A stretch of 64,000 bases of DNA. Source: Pedobacter metabolipauper (lineage in GTDB: Bacteria; Bacteroidota; Bacteroidia; Sphingobacteriales; Sphingobacteriaceae). This document shows, piece after piece, positions 49,789-57,150 of this stretch; the stretch's first letter is position 1, and every line of letters begins with the position of its first letter. A model generated the notes under the pieces. That model had not been told where the DNA came from, ran no database searches, and worked only from the letters and a program-made list of their open reading frames with translations. Made by a program: the position numbers and the translations under genes. The stretch spans positions 62,001-126,000 of the forward strand of contig NZ_SNYC01000004.1 of the NCBI RefSeq assembly GCF_004362715.1, written 5' to 3'.

Positions 49789-52029
49789 TACTTGTTTTTC
49801 CCACATTGCAGCATATGCTCCCTTTTTAAGGATCAAATCATTATGTGTACCTTCTTCAATTAATTCCCCCTGGTTTAATACTACAATTTTATCTGCATTA
49901 ACCACCGTGCTTAAACGGTGGGCAATCAAAATGATGGTCTTTCCTTTGCTGCGTAACAGTTCAATGGCTTTATGTACATGTTCTTCTGCAGTAGAGTCAA
50001 GAGATGAAGTTGCCTCATCAAGGATCAGGATCTCTGGGTCCCGGTATAATGCACGTGCAATAGCCAGGCGCTGACGCTGTCCGCCGGATAGATTTGCAGC
50101 ATTCTCTCCGAGATATGTATCAAATCCATTTGGTAGCTTTTCGATAAATTCGAGAATGCTGATCTCTCCGCATATGCGGATGATCTTTTTCATATCAGGC
50201 TCCATATCACCAATGGCAATATTTTCAATAACATTGCCGGCAAATAAGTGAACATCCTGAGGAACAACGCCAACAATTCTGCGTAAACTATGATTGGTAA
50301 TGTACTTAATGTCATATTCTCCAATAAGAACACCCCCGGATTGTAGCGGATAAATATTTTGGAGCAGCGACAGCAGTGTCGTTTTACCCGAACCGCTTTC
50401 ACCTACAATTGCTGTAATTTTACCCTTTGCTATATCTAATGTCAGATCTGCAAAAACAGTAACCCGTGTACCATACCTGAAATTTACTTGCTTAAAATGA
50501 ATATCACCAATCATGTCTGCAGTCAGGTCTGTTTTGTTTTCTGTAGATTCTCTTTCCAGATCCATGATCTCAAACAACCGGTCAGCCGCAATCCTTGCAT
50601 CCTGCATCACCTTGTTCATACCAATCAAACTGATCACCGGACCTGTAAAATAACCAATGATCGCATAAAAAGACAAAAGTTCTCCTGGGGTAATTAAATT
50701 ATTGATCACAAATGTAGCTCCCGTCCACAATAATATCACCGAAAATAATCCCGATACAAAACCACTCATATTACCTACCCACAATGAATTGGTACCGGAT
50801 GTGTAAATGGTACGAAGCAGATTAATGAAACGCATCTCTGTTTTAAGGTTCGAAAAATCTTCCAGGCCAAAACGCTTGATGGTACTTACTGAGTTTACAG
50901 ATTCTACCAATTGGTTTTCAAGTTCTGCCGTTTTTTCCATAAGCTTACGCTGCGTTATTTTATTCAGCTTATTAGAAAAGTAATAGATCAATGCATAGAG
51001 GGGCACTACGGTAAGCATGATCAATGCGAGTTTCCAGTAATAGGTGAACATCAATACAAAGGAAAAGATTAGAATGAAAACGTTCACTAAAAACCCAACC
51101 AATACATCATTAATAAAAGCCCTGATCTTTACCGCATCATTCATCCTGGAGATGATCTCTCCCACACGCATGGTATCAAAAAACTGCTGCGGTAATTTCA
51201 GCAAATGTTTATAATAGCCAAGAATAAGCCGGGCATCAATCTGCTGACCGGTTTTGATGGTGAGCAATGTCTTTGCATGATTAATAAAGAGCTGCAGAAA
51301 TATAATGGCGATCATCGCTGTACCCATCAGGTTCAGTAAATTCAGATTACCCTCTGGAAGTACATTGTCTACAATTTTCTGTAAAAAGATAGAAGTAGAC
51401 AATCCCAAAATGGTATAAAATACAGAACCTATCAGCACTTGCAACAATATGCTGCGGTGTGGTTTTAGCAAATACAAGAATCGCTGTTCAATGCCCGCAC
51501 GCTCATCACCACCTGAAAAATCATCACCAGGCAGCAACATGATCAAAACACCAGTCCACCTTTGCCTGAACTCCTCATGCTGGATCTTCTGGGTTTCGCC
51601 AAATGCTGGATCCATAATCTCAATATGCATGGTAGTTATCTTATATATAACCACGTAATGTGCCATATTATTCTGCACCACATGTGCAATTACAGGTAAA
51701 GGAATATTAAACAGGTTTTCGTAATCTCCTTTTACACCTTTTGCTGTAAAACCAATTTTCACAGAGGCCTCAATAAGGCCAAGTACATTGGTTCCTTTGG
51801 TATCTGTTGATGCAAATTGACGGATTCGTGCAATGGGAAGATCAAGGTTATAGAACACTGCGACTGATGCAATACAAGCTGCTCCGCAATCTGTAGCATC
51901 GTGCTGCTTAACATGGATTAATTTGTTCCTTTTACGCTCACTAAGTCTCTTTTTAATGGCAGCGATAATTGTCTTAAAGCGCTTAAAGCGCTCGAAGTTT
52001 TCAGCGTTCTCTACGTTCTCTACGCTCAT
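49783..52029 (-). CDS. C39-peptidase-containing ABC exporter (peptide secretion ATPase)
   Basis: A 748-residue bacteriocin-type exporter. Residues 36-165 are a C39 cysteine peptidase with Cys48 in DATDCGAACI, His124 in NNMAHYVVIY and Asp140 in IMDPA, the triad that cuts substrates after a double glycine. A six-helix transporter domain (about 180-470) and an ATPase (Walker A GESGSGKTT, signature NLSGGQRQRLAIARAL, Walker B ILILDEATSSLDS) follow. The N-terminal 35 residues (MSVENVENAENFERFKRFK) are an unusual repeat-like extension; its DNA matches a repeat in the gene at 1346. It overlaps the HlyD adaptor gene by 4 bases, and a matching double-glycine peptide gene lies upstream, so this is probably a dedicated exporter. 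An outer-membrane partner is not nearby. Confidence 0.93.
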   Translation of the reverse strand: MSVENVENAENFERFKRFKTIIAAIKKRLSERKRNKLIHVKQHDATDCGAACIASVAVFYNLDLPIARIRQFASTDTKGTNVLGLIEASVKIGFTAKGVKGDYENLFNIPLPVIAHVVQNNMAHYVVIYKITTMHIEIMDPAFGETQKIQHEEFRQRWTGVLIMLLPGDDFSGGDERAGIEQRFLYLLKPHRSILLQVLIGSVFYTILGLSTSIFLQKIVDNVLPEGNLNLLNLMGTAMIAIIFLQLFINHAKTLLTIKTGQQIDARLILGYYKHLLKLPQQFFDTMRVGEIISRMNDAVKIRAFINDVLVGFLVNVFILIFSFVLMFTYYWKLALIMLTVVPLYALIYYFSNKLNKITQRKLMEKTAELENQLVESVNSVSTIKRFGLEDFSNLKTEMRFINLLRTIYTSGTNSLWVGNMSGFVSGLFSVILLWTGATFVINNLITPGELLSFYAIIGYFTGPVISLIGMNKVMQDARIAADRLFEIMDLERESTENKTDLTADMIGDIHFKQVNFRYGTRVTVFADLTLDIAKGKITAIVGESGSGKTTLLSLLQNIYPLQSGGVLIGEYDIKYITNHSLRRIVGVVPQDVHLFAGNVIENIAIGDMEPDMKKIIRICGEISILEFIEKLPNGFDTYLGENAANLSGGQRQRLAIARALYRDPEILILDEATSSLDSTAEEHVHKAIELLRSKGKTIILIAHRLSTVVNADKIVVLNQGELIEEGTHNDLILKKGAYAAMWEKQVL
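52006..52027 (-). repeat. dispersed gagaacgtagagaac repeat, copy 2
   Basis: On the minus strand gagcgta followed by gagaacgtagagaac matches 2093-2114 at 21 of 22 bases. It encodes the repeat-like N-terminus V-E-N-V-E-N of the C39 exporter, directly after the start codon. Confidence 0.5.
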
Positions 52030-53228
52030 AGACTGGTAGTTTGTTGTTTAGGATCGGTAATCACATTTGGATTTAACCAGTCATCGGCTTTATCATAAAG
52101 CAATTGAAAAAGGGTTCTGCTGGTTACAAAGAACCGGGCTTGCAAGGTCATCCCTTTCTTGATCTTACCCACATATCCATTCTTTAGCTTTAACTCATGC
52201 ACATCTAATAAACACCGCACTTTAAAATAAGGTTGTTTTCCATTGTCCATAAAAATATCATTCGAGATAGACATTACCTTTCCGGTAACCATTCCCCACT
52301 GGTTATAGTTATAAGCGTCTATCTGGAATTTCGCCTTTGTACCTACCTTTAACAAACCAATGTCTTTAGGCAGAACGTAGGTCTCCGCAATTAACCCGGA
52401 ATCGGGAGAGATTTCTCCAAGCAGTTCATTTGCACTAACCAGGCTGCCAGGCTGAATACCTTTTAGCTGCTGAACTGAGCCCGTTACTGCAGCACGAAGG
52501 GTATAGAATTCTTTTTCCTCACTGTACTGTTCATTTTGTGAAAGCAGCTCGCGGTTCTGAATCTTTAAAAGGTTTAATTCGGACTGCCATTTACTGCCTT
52601 GATCTTCAGCAATTAATGAAAGCTCATTATTAATGTTATCTAACTTTAGTTTCATCTCATCATATTCCGACGCTGAAACTGCCTGTCGCCGGTATAAATA
52701 TAAGAATCGGTCATGGTTCTTCTTGGCAAGTCTTAACCGCGATCTTGCTTCCACAATTTTCTGCATGAACAGGCTATATTGCTGACTGAAAATACCAGAC
52801 TCTAAATCAAGTCTCTTAGACCAATTATTCTTTTTATACGCATAGATCAATTTATTTAGGTCGGCCAGCTGAGCCTCAACATCAGATTGCTGCAATTCGA
52901 CCAGGTCATTTCTTCCTTCAAGTGATTCTCTTTTGATCGTTAGAAGAACTTGTCCGGCTTTTACATGAGAATTCTCCTTGATAAAAACAGAATCAACCCG
53001 ACCATTTACCAGTGGCTTAATATCATTTCTTTCTTCAAGCGGCCTAAACAAACCATTGCTTTTCACATTCACATCTACCTTAATAAAAAAAATAGCAAAT
53101 ATGACTATGGTCATCGCAACCAGAATGGTCTTATAGATAATCTGAGTAAAGGAGTTGTGGCTGTGAAAATGGAATTCCGCAGTATTTTCAATGATCTCCT
53201 GTGGAAAAATGTATTTATCCTGATCCAT
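52026..53228 (-). CDS. HlyD-family membrane fusion protein (peptide exporter adaptor)
   Basis: A 400-residue periplasmic adaptor that links an inner-membrane ABC exporter to an outer-membrane channel. One membrane segment (IIYKTILVAMTIVIFAIFFI, residues about 32-51) precedes the lipoyl-like half-motif DSVFIKENSHVKAGQVLLTIKRE, a long coiled-coil hairpin (about 105-260), the second half-motif (AAVTGSVQQLKGIQPGSLVSANELLGEI) and beta-barrel domains. ATG 53228 is preferred; the possible upstream extension (to 53297) overlaps the terminator-like hairpin. It overlaps the exporter ATPase gene by 4 bases. The coiled coil with VSASEYDEMKLKLD is typical of the C39-linked HlyD subgroup. Confidence 0.92.
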   Translation of the reverse strand: MDQDKYIFPQEIIENTAEFHFHSHNSFTQIIYKTILVAMTIVIFAIFFIKVDVNVKSNGLFRPLEERNDIKPLVNGRVDSVFIKENSHVKAGQVLLTIKRESLEGRNDLVELQQSDVEAQLADLNKLIYAYKKNNWSKRLDLESGIFSQQYSLFMQKIVEARSRLRLAKKNHDRFLYLYRRQAVSASEYDEMKLKLDNINNELSLIAEDQGSKWQSELNLLKIQNRELLSQNEQYSEEKEFYTLRAAVTGSVQQLKGIQPGSLVSANELLGEISPDSGLIAETYVLPKDIGLLKVGTKAKFQIDAYNYNQWGMVTGKVMSISNDIFMDNGKQPYFKVRCLLDVHELKLKNGYVGKIKKGMTLQARFFVTSRTLFQLLYDKADDWLNPNVITDPKQQTTSL

Positions 53229-53284
53229 AAAATGATTTCGATTTATATACGAAATGAATTTAAGCCGGGTTTGGATTAAAAAGT

Positions 53285-53319
53285 AAAAGGGGGACATTCA
53301 CATTAAATGTTCCCCTTTT
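53285..53319 (-). terminator. hairpin between precursor peptide gene and exporter genes
   Basis: Arms 53306-53319 and 53285-53298 pair over 14 bp with one mismatch on the minus strand, followed by a T-rich stretch (actttttaa). Placed after the small peptide gene and before hlyD, it may be a partial terminator that makes more peptide message than exporter message, as in known bacteriocin operons. Confidence 0.6.
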
Positions 53320-53344
53320 TACAGATTTTAATTAATAACTGATC

Positions 53345-53578
53345 TTAGCTCTGCAGATTATTAAAAAGTCCACCGAGATCTAATCCAATTCCGTTACCTA
53401 CAGAGAATGATGATTTAGAACGCTCATCGCCATCTTGCGTTTCGGTTGAGAATGACAATAAACTGCCTATTCCTATGGAACCTGTTAAACTGTTTGAACT
53501 TTGTGAATCATTACTTCCAAACAGTCCGCCACCATTGATCTGCGTCATTTCGTTTTGATTTAATTCTTGAAGTTTCAT
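53345..53578 (-). CDS. double-glycine leader precursor peptide (bacteriocin-like or signal peptide)
   Basis: A 77-residue peptide precursor. The leader MKLQELNQNEMTQINGG fits the double-glycine pattern (hydrophobic and Glu positions spaced as in L-x-x-x-E-L/M-x-x-I-x-G-G). Cleavage after Gly17 by the C39 peptidase domain of the neighbouring exporter would release about 60 residues starting GLFGSNDS. The mature part is rich in Gly and Ser, has no Cys, ends LGGLFNNLQS, and by counting has a net charge near -4, so it is not a classical cationic bacteriocin. No maturation enzyme is adjacent. It may be a bacteriocin, signalling peptide or secreted structural peptide. The family is not one I recognise beyond the leader. 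Confidence 0.75.
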   Translation of the reverse strand: MKLQELNQNEMTQINGGGLFGSNDSQSSNSLTGSIGIGSLLSFSTETQDGDERSKSSFSVGNGIGLDLGGLFNNLQS

Positions 53579-53893
53579 AATACAAATTATTAATTCTTGC
53601 CTGCTCTGTTATAGGTTTTCGGCTGTTTCCTCAATAAAGCATAAGTAGATGTTGCTTTTTGTTACTTAATTAACGACCATAAATAGCTAAAGGTTTTATT
53701 ATCAATTCTTTTTGAAACAACAATAAAGAATAAGTTATCACTTGGAGTTGTATCAACTGAAATAATAATAAGTAACCAGATTGAATTTCGCGCATGTTCG
53801 AATGATTCATTTAAAGCCCTATAAATGCGGAAATGGAAATCTATGGCCTGTTTTTTTTCGTTAGTACAGCAATATGAATTAAATATCAATTTT
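53579..53893. other. 315-base intergenic region between precursor peptide and XRE gene
   Basis: AT-rich divergent control region. On the minus strand, TAATTTG lies 6 bases before the peptide start, a near match to the -7 consensus. A 75-codon open frame on the minus strand (53662-53889) has no family resemblance and is not called. I see no clear dyad operator or terminator. Confidence 0.4.
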
Positions 53894-54166
53894 ATGGGTG
53901 ACCAACTTGCCTCAAATGCTAAAGTTGTAGCGGGGAATATCAGGAAGATTAGGGAGTTTAGAAATTATACACAAGACTATTTGGCGGCAAAATTAGGTAT
54001 CTCTCAAAATGCTTACAGTAAAATTGAACTGGGATATAGTAAAATAACTGTAGACAGACTGTTCCAGATCTCAAATATCCTGGAGATCGAGACCACCCAA
54101 CTGATGTCACTTGACCATGCTGAATTTATACAAATCATTGCTCAAAATGGATCTTCCAGATCTTAA
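53894..54166 (+). CDS. XRE-family helix-turn-helix regulator
   Basis: A 90-residue DNA-binding protein consisting of one XRE/Cro-type HTH: NIRKIREFRNYTQDYLAAKL, then GISQNAYSKIELGYSKITVD and LFQISNILEIE. ATG 53894 is chosen because it leaves a normal short N-terminus; an in-frame ATG at 53825 would add 23 residues with no family resemblance. It is divergent from the double-glycine peptide gene, so it may control peptide production, but such small regulators are common and no binding site is evident. Confidence 0.8.
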   Translation: MGDQLASNAKVVAGNIRKIREFRNYTQDYLAAKLGISQNAYSKIELGYSKITVDRLFQISNILEIETTQLMSLDHAEFIQIIAQNGSSRS

Positions 54167-54181
54167 ACGCTACAATTGAAT

Positions 54182-54189
54182 TATCTTTG
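54182..54189 (+). promoter_or_regulatory. candidate -7 element for the HD hydrolase gene
   Basis: TATCTTTG matches TAnnTTTG and ends 16 bases before the ATG at 54206. It also excludes the upstream TTG start at 54176. Confidence 0.4.
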
Positions 54190-54205
54190 CTCCAAAAGCA
54201 ATGCT

Positions 54206-54856
54206 ATGGAGTTCCTTAAAGATCAAACAATAAAATTTGTTAAAGAAAAACTTGCCGGTGCAGAAGCCGGCCACGATTGGTTTCATATTGAGCGCGTCTA
54301 TCACACGGCACTAAAGATCAATGAAAAAGAAAAAGGCAATGAATTGATTGTTGCCCTGGCTGCATTACTTCATGATATTGCTGACAGCAAGTTTAATGGC
54401 GGTGATGAAGAGATTGGACCAAGAATAGCCGGAGATTTTCTAAAAACGCTGAACCTTGATGATGAACTGATTAACCATGTGCAGCAAATAATTAAAAATC
54501 TGAGTTATAAAGCCAGTCTCGGTATGGTGAATTTTCATTCTAAAGAACTCGACATTGTACAGGATGCAGACCGGCTTGATGCCATAGGTGCAATTGGAAT
54601 TGCACGCGCTTTTACTTACGGCGGCTATAAAAACAGGCTGATGTATGACCCTGAAATAAAACCAGTATTAAATCAGAGTAAGGAAGCTTATAAGAATTCT
54701 ACTGCGCCAACTATTAACCATTTTTACGAAAAACTTCTGCTGCTTAAAGATTTGATGAAAACAAAGGAAGGAAAAAATATTGCAACCCAGCGTCATGATT
54801 TTATGCTGGCCTACCTTGATCAGTTCTTTTTAGAAGCTGGCAGTTACTCCCAGTAA
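54206..54856 (+). CDS. HD-domain phosphohydrolase (YedJ-like)
   Basis: A 216-residue metal-dependent hydrolase. The metal ligands of the HD fold are visible: GHDWFHIERVYHTAL (first His), ALLHDIADSKF (the His-Asp pair) and DIVQDADRLDAIGAIGIARAF (last Asp). The layout matches predicted HD phosphohydrolases of the YedJ/YpgQ type, thought to act on nucleotides or related phosphates. ATG 54206 is chosen as the first Met that fits the family start (MEFLKDQTIKFVKEKL). The gene is alone. Confidence 0.88.
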   Translation: MEFLKDQTIKFVKEKLAGAEAGHDWFHIERVYHTALKINEKEKGNELIVALAALLHDIADSKFNGGDEEIGPRIAGDFLKTLNLDDELINHVQQIIKNLSYKASLGMVNFHSKELDIVQDADRLDAIGAIGIARAFTYGGYKNRLMYDPEIKPVLNQSKEAYKNSTAPTINHFYEKLLLLKDLMKTKEGKNIATQRHDFMLAYLDQFFLEAGSYSQ

Positions 54857-54941
54857 TAGTCCGGTTAATGCCAATATCTATACCTACCAGCATCAACCCG
54901 ATCAACAAAATAGCTATAAGGAATATCTTTAATATGCTCAT
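54801..54941 (-). CDS. possible 46-aa membrane peptide
   Basis: A short open frame on the minus strand: ATG at 54941, stop at 54801. It begins MSILKIFLIAILLIGLMLVG, a basic residue in a long hydrophobic stretch typical of single-span small membrane proteins, then a polar tail with one Cys (ITGSNCQLLKRTDQ). It overlaps the 3' end of the HD hydrolase gene by 56 bases on the other strand and otherwise fills the 136-base gap. Small membrane proteins of this type are common in Bacteroidota, but no family is recognised and chance is possible. Confidence 0.35.
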   Translation of the reverse strand: MSILKIFLIAILLIGLMLVGIDIGINRTITGSNCQLLKRTDQGRPA

Positions 54942-54966
54942 CGGCTAATATACTTAGTATTAATAC

Positions 54967-54974
54967 TATATTTG
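54967..54974 (+). promoter_or_regulatory. candidate -7 element for the radical SAM operon
   Basis: TATATTTG matches TAnnTTTG and ends 18 bases before the ATG at 54993. No -33 TTTG is seen at the usual distance. Confidence 0.4.
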
Positions 54975-54992
54975 TTAGCAAATATTTTATAT

Positions 54993-56249
54993 ATGTCTGA
55001 ACGGATTAGGGAAAAACTAAATATATTGGCGGATGCAGCAAAGTATGATGTATCCTGTTCGTCCAGCGGCGGAACACGGAAAAATGACAATAAAGGATTA
55101 GGCAATAGCCACGCATCCGGTATTTGCCATACCTATACTGAAGATGGGCGCTGCGTTTCTCTTTTAAAGATCCTGTTAACCAATCACTGTATTTTCGATT
55201 GTGCATATTGTGTTTCCCGAAAGAGCAATGATATTGAACGTGCTGCCTTTACCGTGGAAGAGGTCGTATCACTGACCATGAATTTTTACCGTAGAAACTA
55301 TATTGAAGGTTTATTTCTTAGTTCAGGGATCTTTAAAAATGCTGACTTTACTATGGAGCGGCTTGTTAGGGTAGTAAAAAAGCTTCGGCTGGAAGAACGG
55401 TTTAATGGCTACATCCATTTAAAGACCATTCCTGGAGCTAGCGATGAACTGATTAGAGAAGCCGGCATGTATGCGGACAGGATGAGCATTAACCTGGAGA
55501 TGCCTACAGAAGCCGGATTAAAGCTGCTCGCTCCTGAAAAGAGTCACCAGGATGTGATCAAACCTTTAAGTTTTGTACAGAATCAAATTATCCAGTTCAA
55601 AGAAGAAAAGAAGCTGATCAAAAGTGTTCCTAAATTTGTTCCCGCTGGCCAAAGTACTCAAATGGTGATCGGTGCAACTCCGGAAACAGATAAGGATATT
55701 ATGCAAACCGCAGATGCCTTTTACAGAAACTTTTCATTAAAGCGTGTTTACTATTCTGGTTATATTCCTATTAGTAATGACAACAGGCTCCCCGTTCTCG
55801 GTTCACAACCTCCATTGATCCGGGAAAACCGGTTGTATCAAACCGACTGGCTAATGCGCTTTTATGGTTTTCATGTCAATGAACTGCTCAATGATGCCAA
55901 TCCGCATCTGGATATTGACATTGATCCCAAATTGAGCTGGGCCCTTAGAAACCTGCATCATTTTCCGGTCGACATTAATATCGTTTCTTATCAAATGATT
56001 TTGCGGATACCTGGAATTGGGGTGGGCTCCGCTAAAAAGATTGTACAGGCACGCAAGTTCGGTAAGCTTAGGATAGACCAGCTTAAAAAGATTGGTGTAG
56101 CGTATAACCGGGCCCGTCATTTCATTAAATGTGCAGATACTCCATACCAGCTAAAGGACTATCAAAGTACACAGATCAAGTCGTTTATATTGGCAGAAAG
56201 CCAAAGTAAGTATATTAAAAATGACGTAAATCAGCTCATTCTATTTTAG
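54993..56249 (+). CDS. putative DNA modification/repair radical SAM protein
   Basis: A 418-residue radical SAM enzyme. The cluster-binding motif is CIFDCAYC (Cys66, Cys70, Cys73). Conserved family blocks are visible: CSSSGGTRKN near residue 22, GLFLSSGIFKNADFTME, YIHLKTIPGAS and SINLEMPTEAGLKLLAPEK. The C-terminal part has a helix-hairpin-helix DNA-binding segment (LRIPGIGVGSAKKIVQAR). It is the family annotated as a putative DNA modification/repair radical SAM protein, always or nearly always next to a DUF4130 partner, as here (start of the next gene directly after the stop). The reaction is unknown. ATG 54993 gives the family-typical start MSERIREKL. Confidence 0.92.
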   Translation: MSERIREKLNILADAAKYDVSCSSSGGTRKNDNKGLGNSHASGICHTYTEDGRCVSLLKILLTNHCIFDCAYCVSRKSNDIERAAFTVEEVVSLTMNFYRRNYIEGLFLSSGIFKNADFTMERLVRVVKKLRLEERFNGYIHLKTIPGASDELIREAGMYADRMSINLEMPTEAGLKLLAPEKSHQDVIKPLSFVQNQIIQFKEEKKLIKSVPKFVPAGQSTQMVIGATPETDKDIMQTADAFYRNFSLKRVYYSGYIPISNDNRLPVLGSQPPLIRENRLYQTDWLMRFYGFHVNELLNDANPHLDIDIDPKLSWALRNLHHFPVDINIVSYQMILRIPGIGVGSAKKIVQARKFGKLRIDQLKKIGVAYNRARHFIKCADTPYQLKDYQSTQIKSFILAESQSKYIKNDVNQLILF

Positions 56250-57131
56250 ATGATAATTTACCTGATCGACGGAAGCCTGGAGGGTTTGCTTTGTGCCGTG
56301 TTCGAATGGTTTGAGCGCAAGCCAGGTCCTGTGATCTTAAAAACGGTTCAGCATTATCAGCCTGATGCTTTTATACAAACATTCCAGGTTGATAATGATC
56401 TAAATAAAGCTGACCGGGTTTGGAAAGGCCTGCAGCGTAAATTGGATAAGCGCTGGATCAGACATTTTTATTGTACCTTTTTGTCTGAACTGCCCGAGGC
56501 CTACTCCAGCTTATTTGAGTTTGCATGTTATATCTTTTCCAATCCGCCTGGCGCTGAAGCAAATTATGGCAATGCGCATGTCCTGGCCCTATCACAAACT
56601 GCGCATAAGGTTGAACGTGAAAAGCACCGCATGGAAGCTTTTATTCGATTTGAGCATACTGCCGATGGCATGTTTTATTGCGGCATTGATCCGGACTTTA
56701 ACGTACTTCCCTTAATCATGAACCATTTTAAGAACAGGTATGCCGATCAGCGTTGGATTATTTATGATCTTAAAAGACATTATGGCCTGTATTACGATCT
56801 CCATATTGTTGAAGAAATACAAATGAAGAACGTTGAAAGCCCTGAGAACGTAGAGAATATCGAAAGTGCTGAGCATAAAGAAAATCCCCAAAGCATACAG
56901 ATTCCAGGAAACCTTGAAGGTGCCTGTAGCACCGAAAATGAGACTACCAGCAAAGTATGGAGCAAACCAGCGAAAAATATTCGGTCTGACAAAGAATCTT
57001 TATATGCCATGCTTTGGAAGGATTACTTTAAAAGCACCAATATTGTGGCTCGAAAAAACACAAAGCTCCATATTCAGCATGTACCAAAAAGGTACTGGAA
57101 ATATCTTACAGAAAAACGACAAGATTCATAA
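56250..57131 (+). CDS. DUF4130-type putative DNA metabolism protein with repeat-bearing insertion
   Basis: A 293-residue partner of the radical SAM protein, starting directly after its stop. Conserved parts are residues 1-185 (YLIDGSLEGLLCAVFEWFER, RHFYCTFLSE, RFEHTADGMFYCGIDPDFNV, ADQRWIIYDLKRHYGLYYD) and 246-290 (SLYAMLWKDYFKSTNIVARK, then HVPKRYWKYLTEK). Between them lies a 50-residue hydrophilic segment (about 192-245) with VEN/IE repeats that looks inserted; its DNA contains the gagaacgtagagaa repeat found in two other genes. The pair is presumed to act in DNA repair because of the association with radical SAM and DNA-binding motifs; no activity is known. The last 45 residues are intact, so the protein is probably still functional. 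Confidence 0.88.
   Translation: MIIYLIDGSLEGLLCAVFEWFERKPGPVILKTVQHYQPDAFIQTFQVDNDLNKADRVWKGLQRKLDKRWIRHFYCTFLSELPEAYSSLFEFACYIFSNPPGAEANYGNAHVLALSQTAHKVEREKHRMEAFIRFEHTADGMFYCGIDPDFNVLPLIMNHFKNRYADQRWIIYDLKRHYGLYYDLHIVEEIQMKNVESPENVENIESAEHKENPQSIQIPGNLEGACSTENETTSKVWSKPAKNIRSDKESLYAMLWKDYFKSTNIVARKNTKLHIQHVPKRYWKYLTEKRQDS
56844..56857 (+). repeat. dispersed gagaacgtagagaa repeat, copy 3
   Basis: gagaacgtagagaa here is identical to 2100-2113 and to minus-strand 52020-52007. It is read in the same frame as in the ABC exporter (E-N-V-E-N) and sits in the insertion that splits the DUF4130 domain. Confidence 0.45.
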
Positions 57132-57150
57132 ATATCTTGTAAATTGCCTT

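Noticed and set aside
53229..53297. 23-codon N-terminal extension of the HlyD protein
   Set aside because: It overlaps the hairpin at 53285-53319 and does not look like the family start; MDQDKYIFPQE at 53228 does.
53662..53889. 75-codon minus-strand open frame upstream of the double-glycine peptide gene, a possible immunity gene
   Set aside because: No family resemblance, irregular composition, and it fills a divergent promoter region; its only attraction is position.
54993..56249. Radical SAM enzyme near the precursor peptide as a possible peptide-modifying enzyme
   Set aside because: Its motifs and its DUF4130 partner place it in the DNA modification/repair family, and an XRE gene and HD hydrolase gene separate it from the peptide locus on the other strand.
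56866..57150. 95-codon upstream extension of the PhoR-like kinase
   Set aside because: It overlaps the DUF4130 gene in another frame and its sequence is a shadow translation; ATG 57151 gives the expected membrane segment at once.
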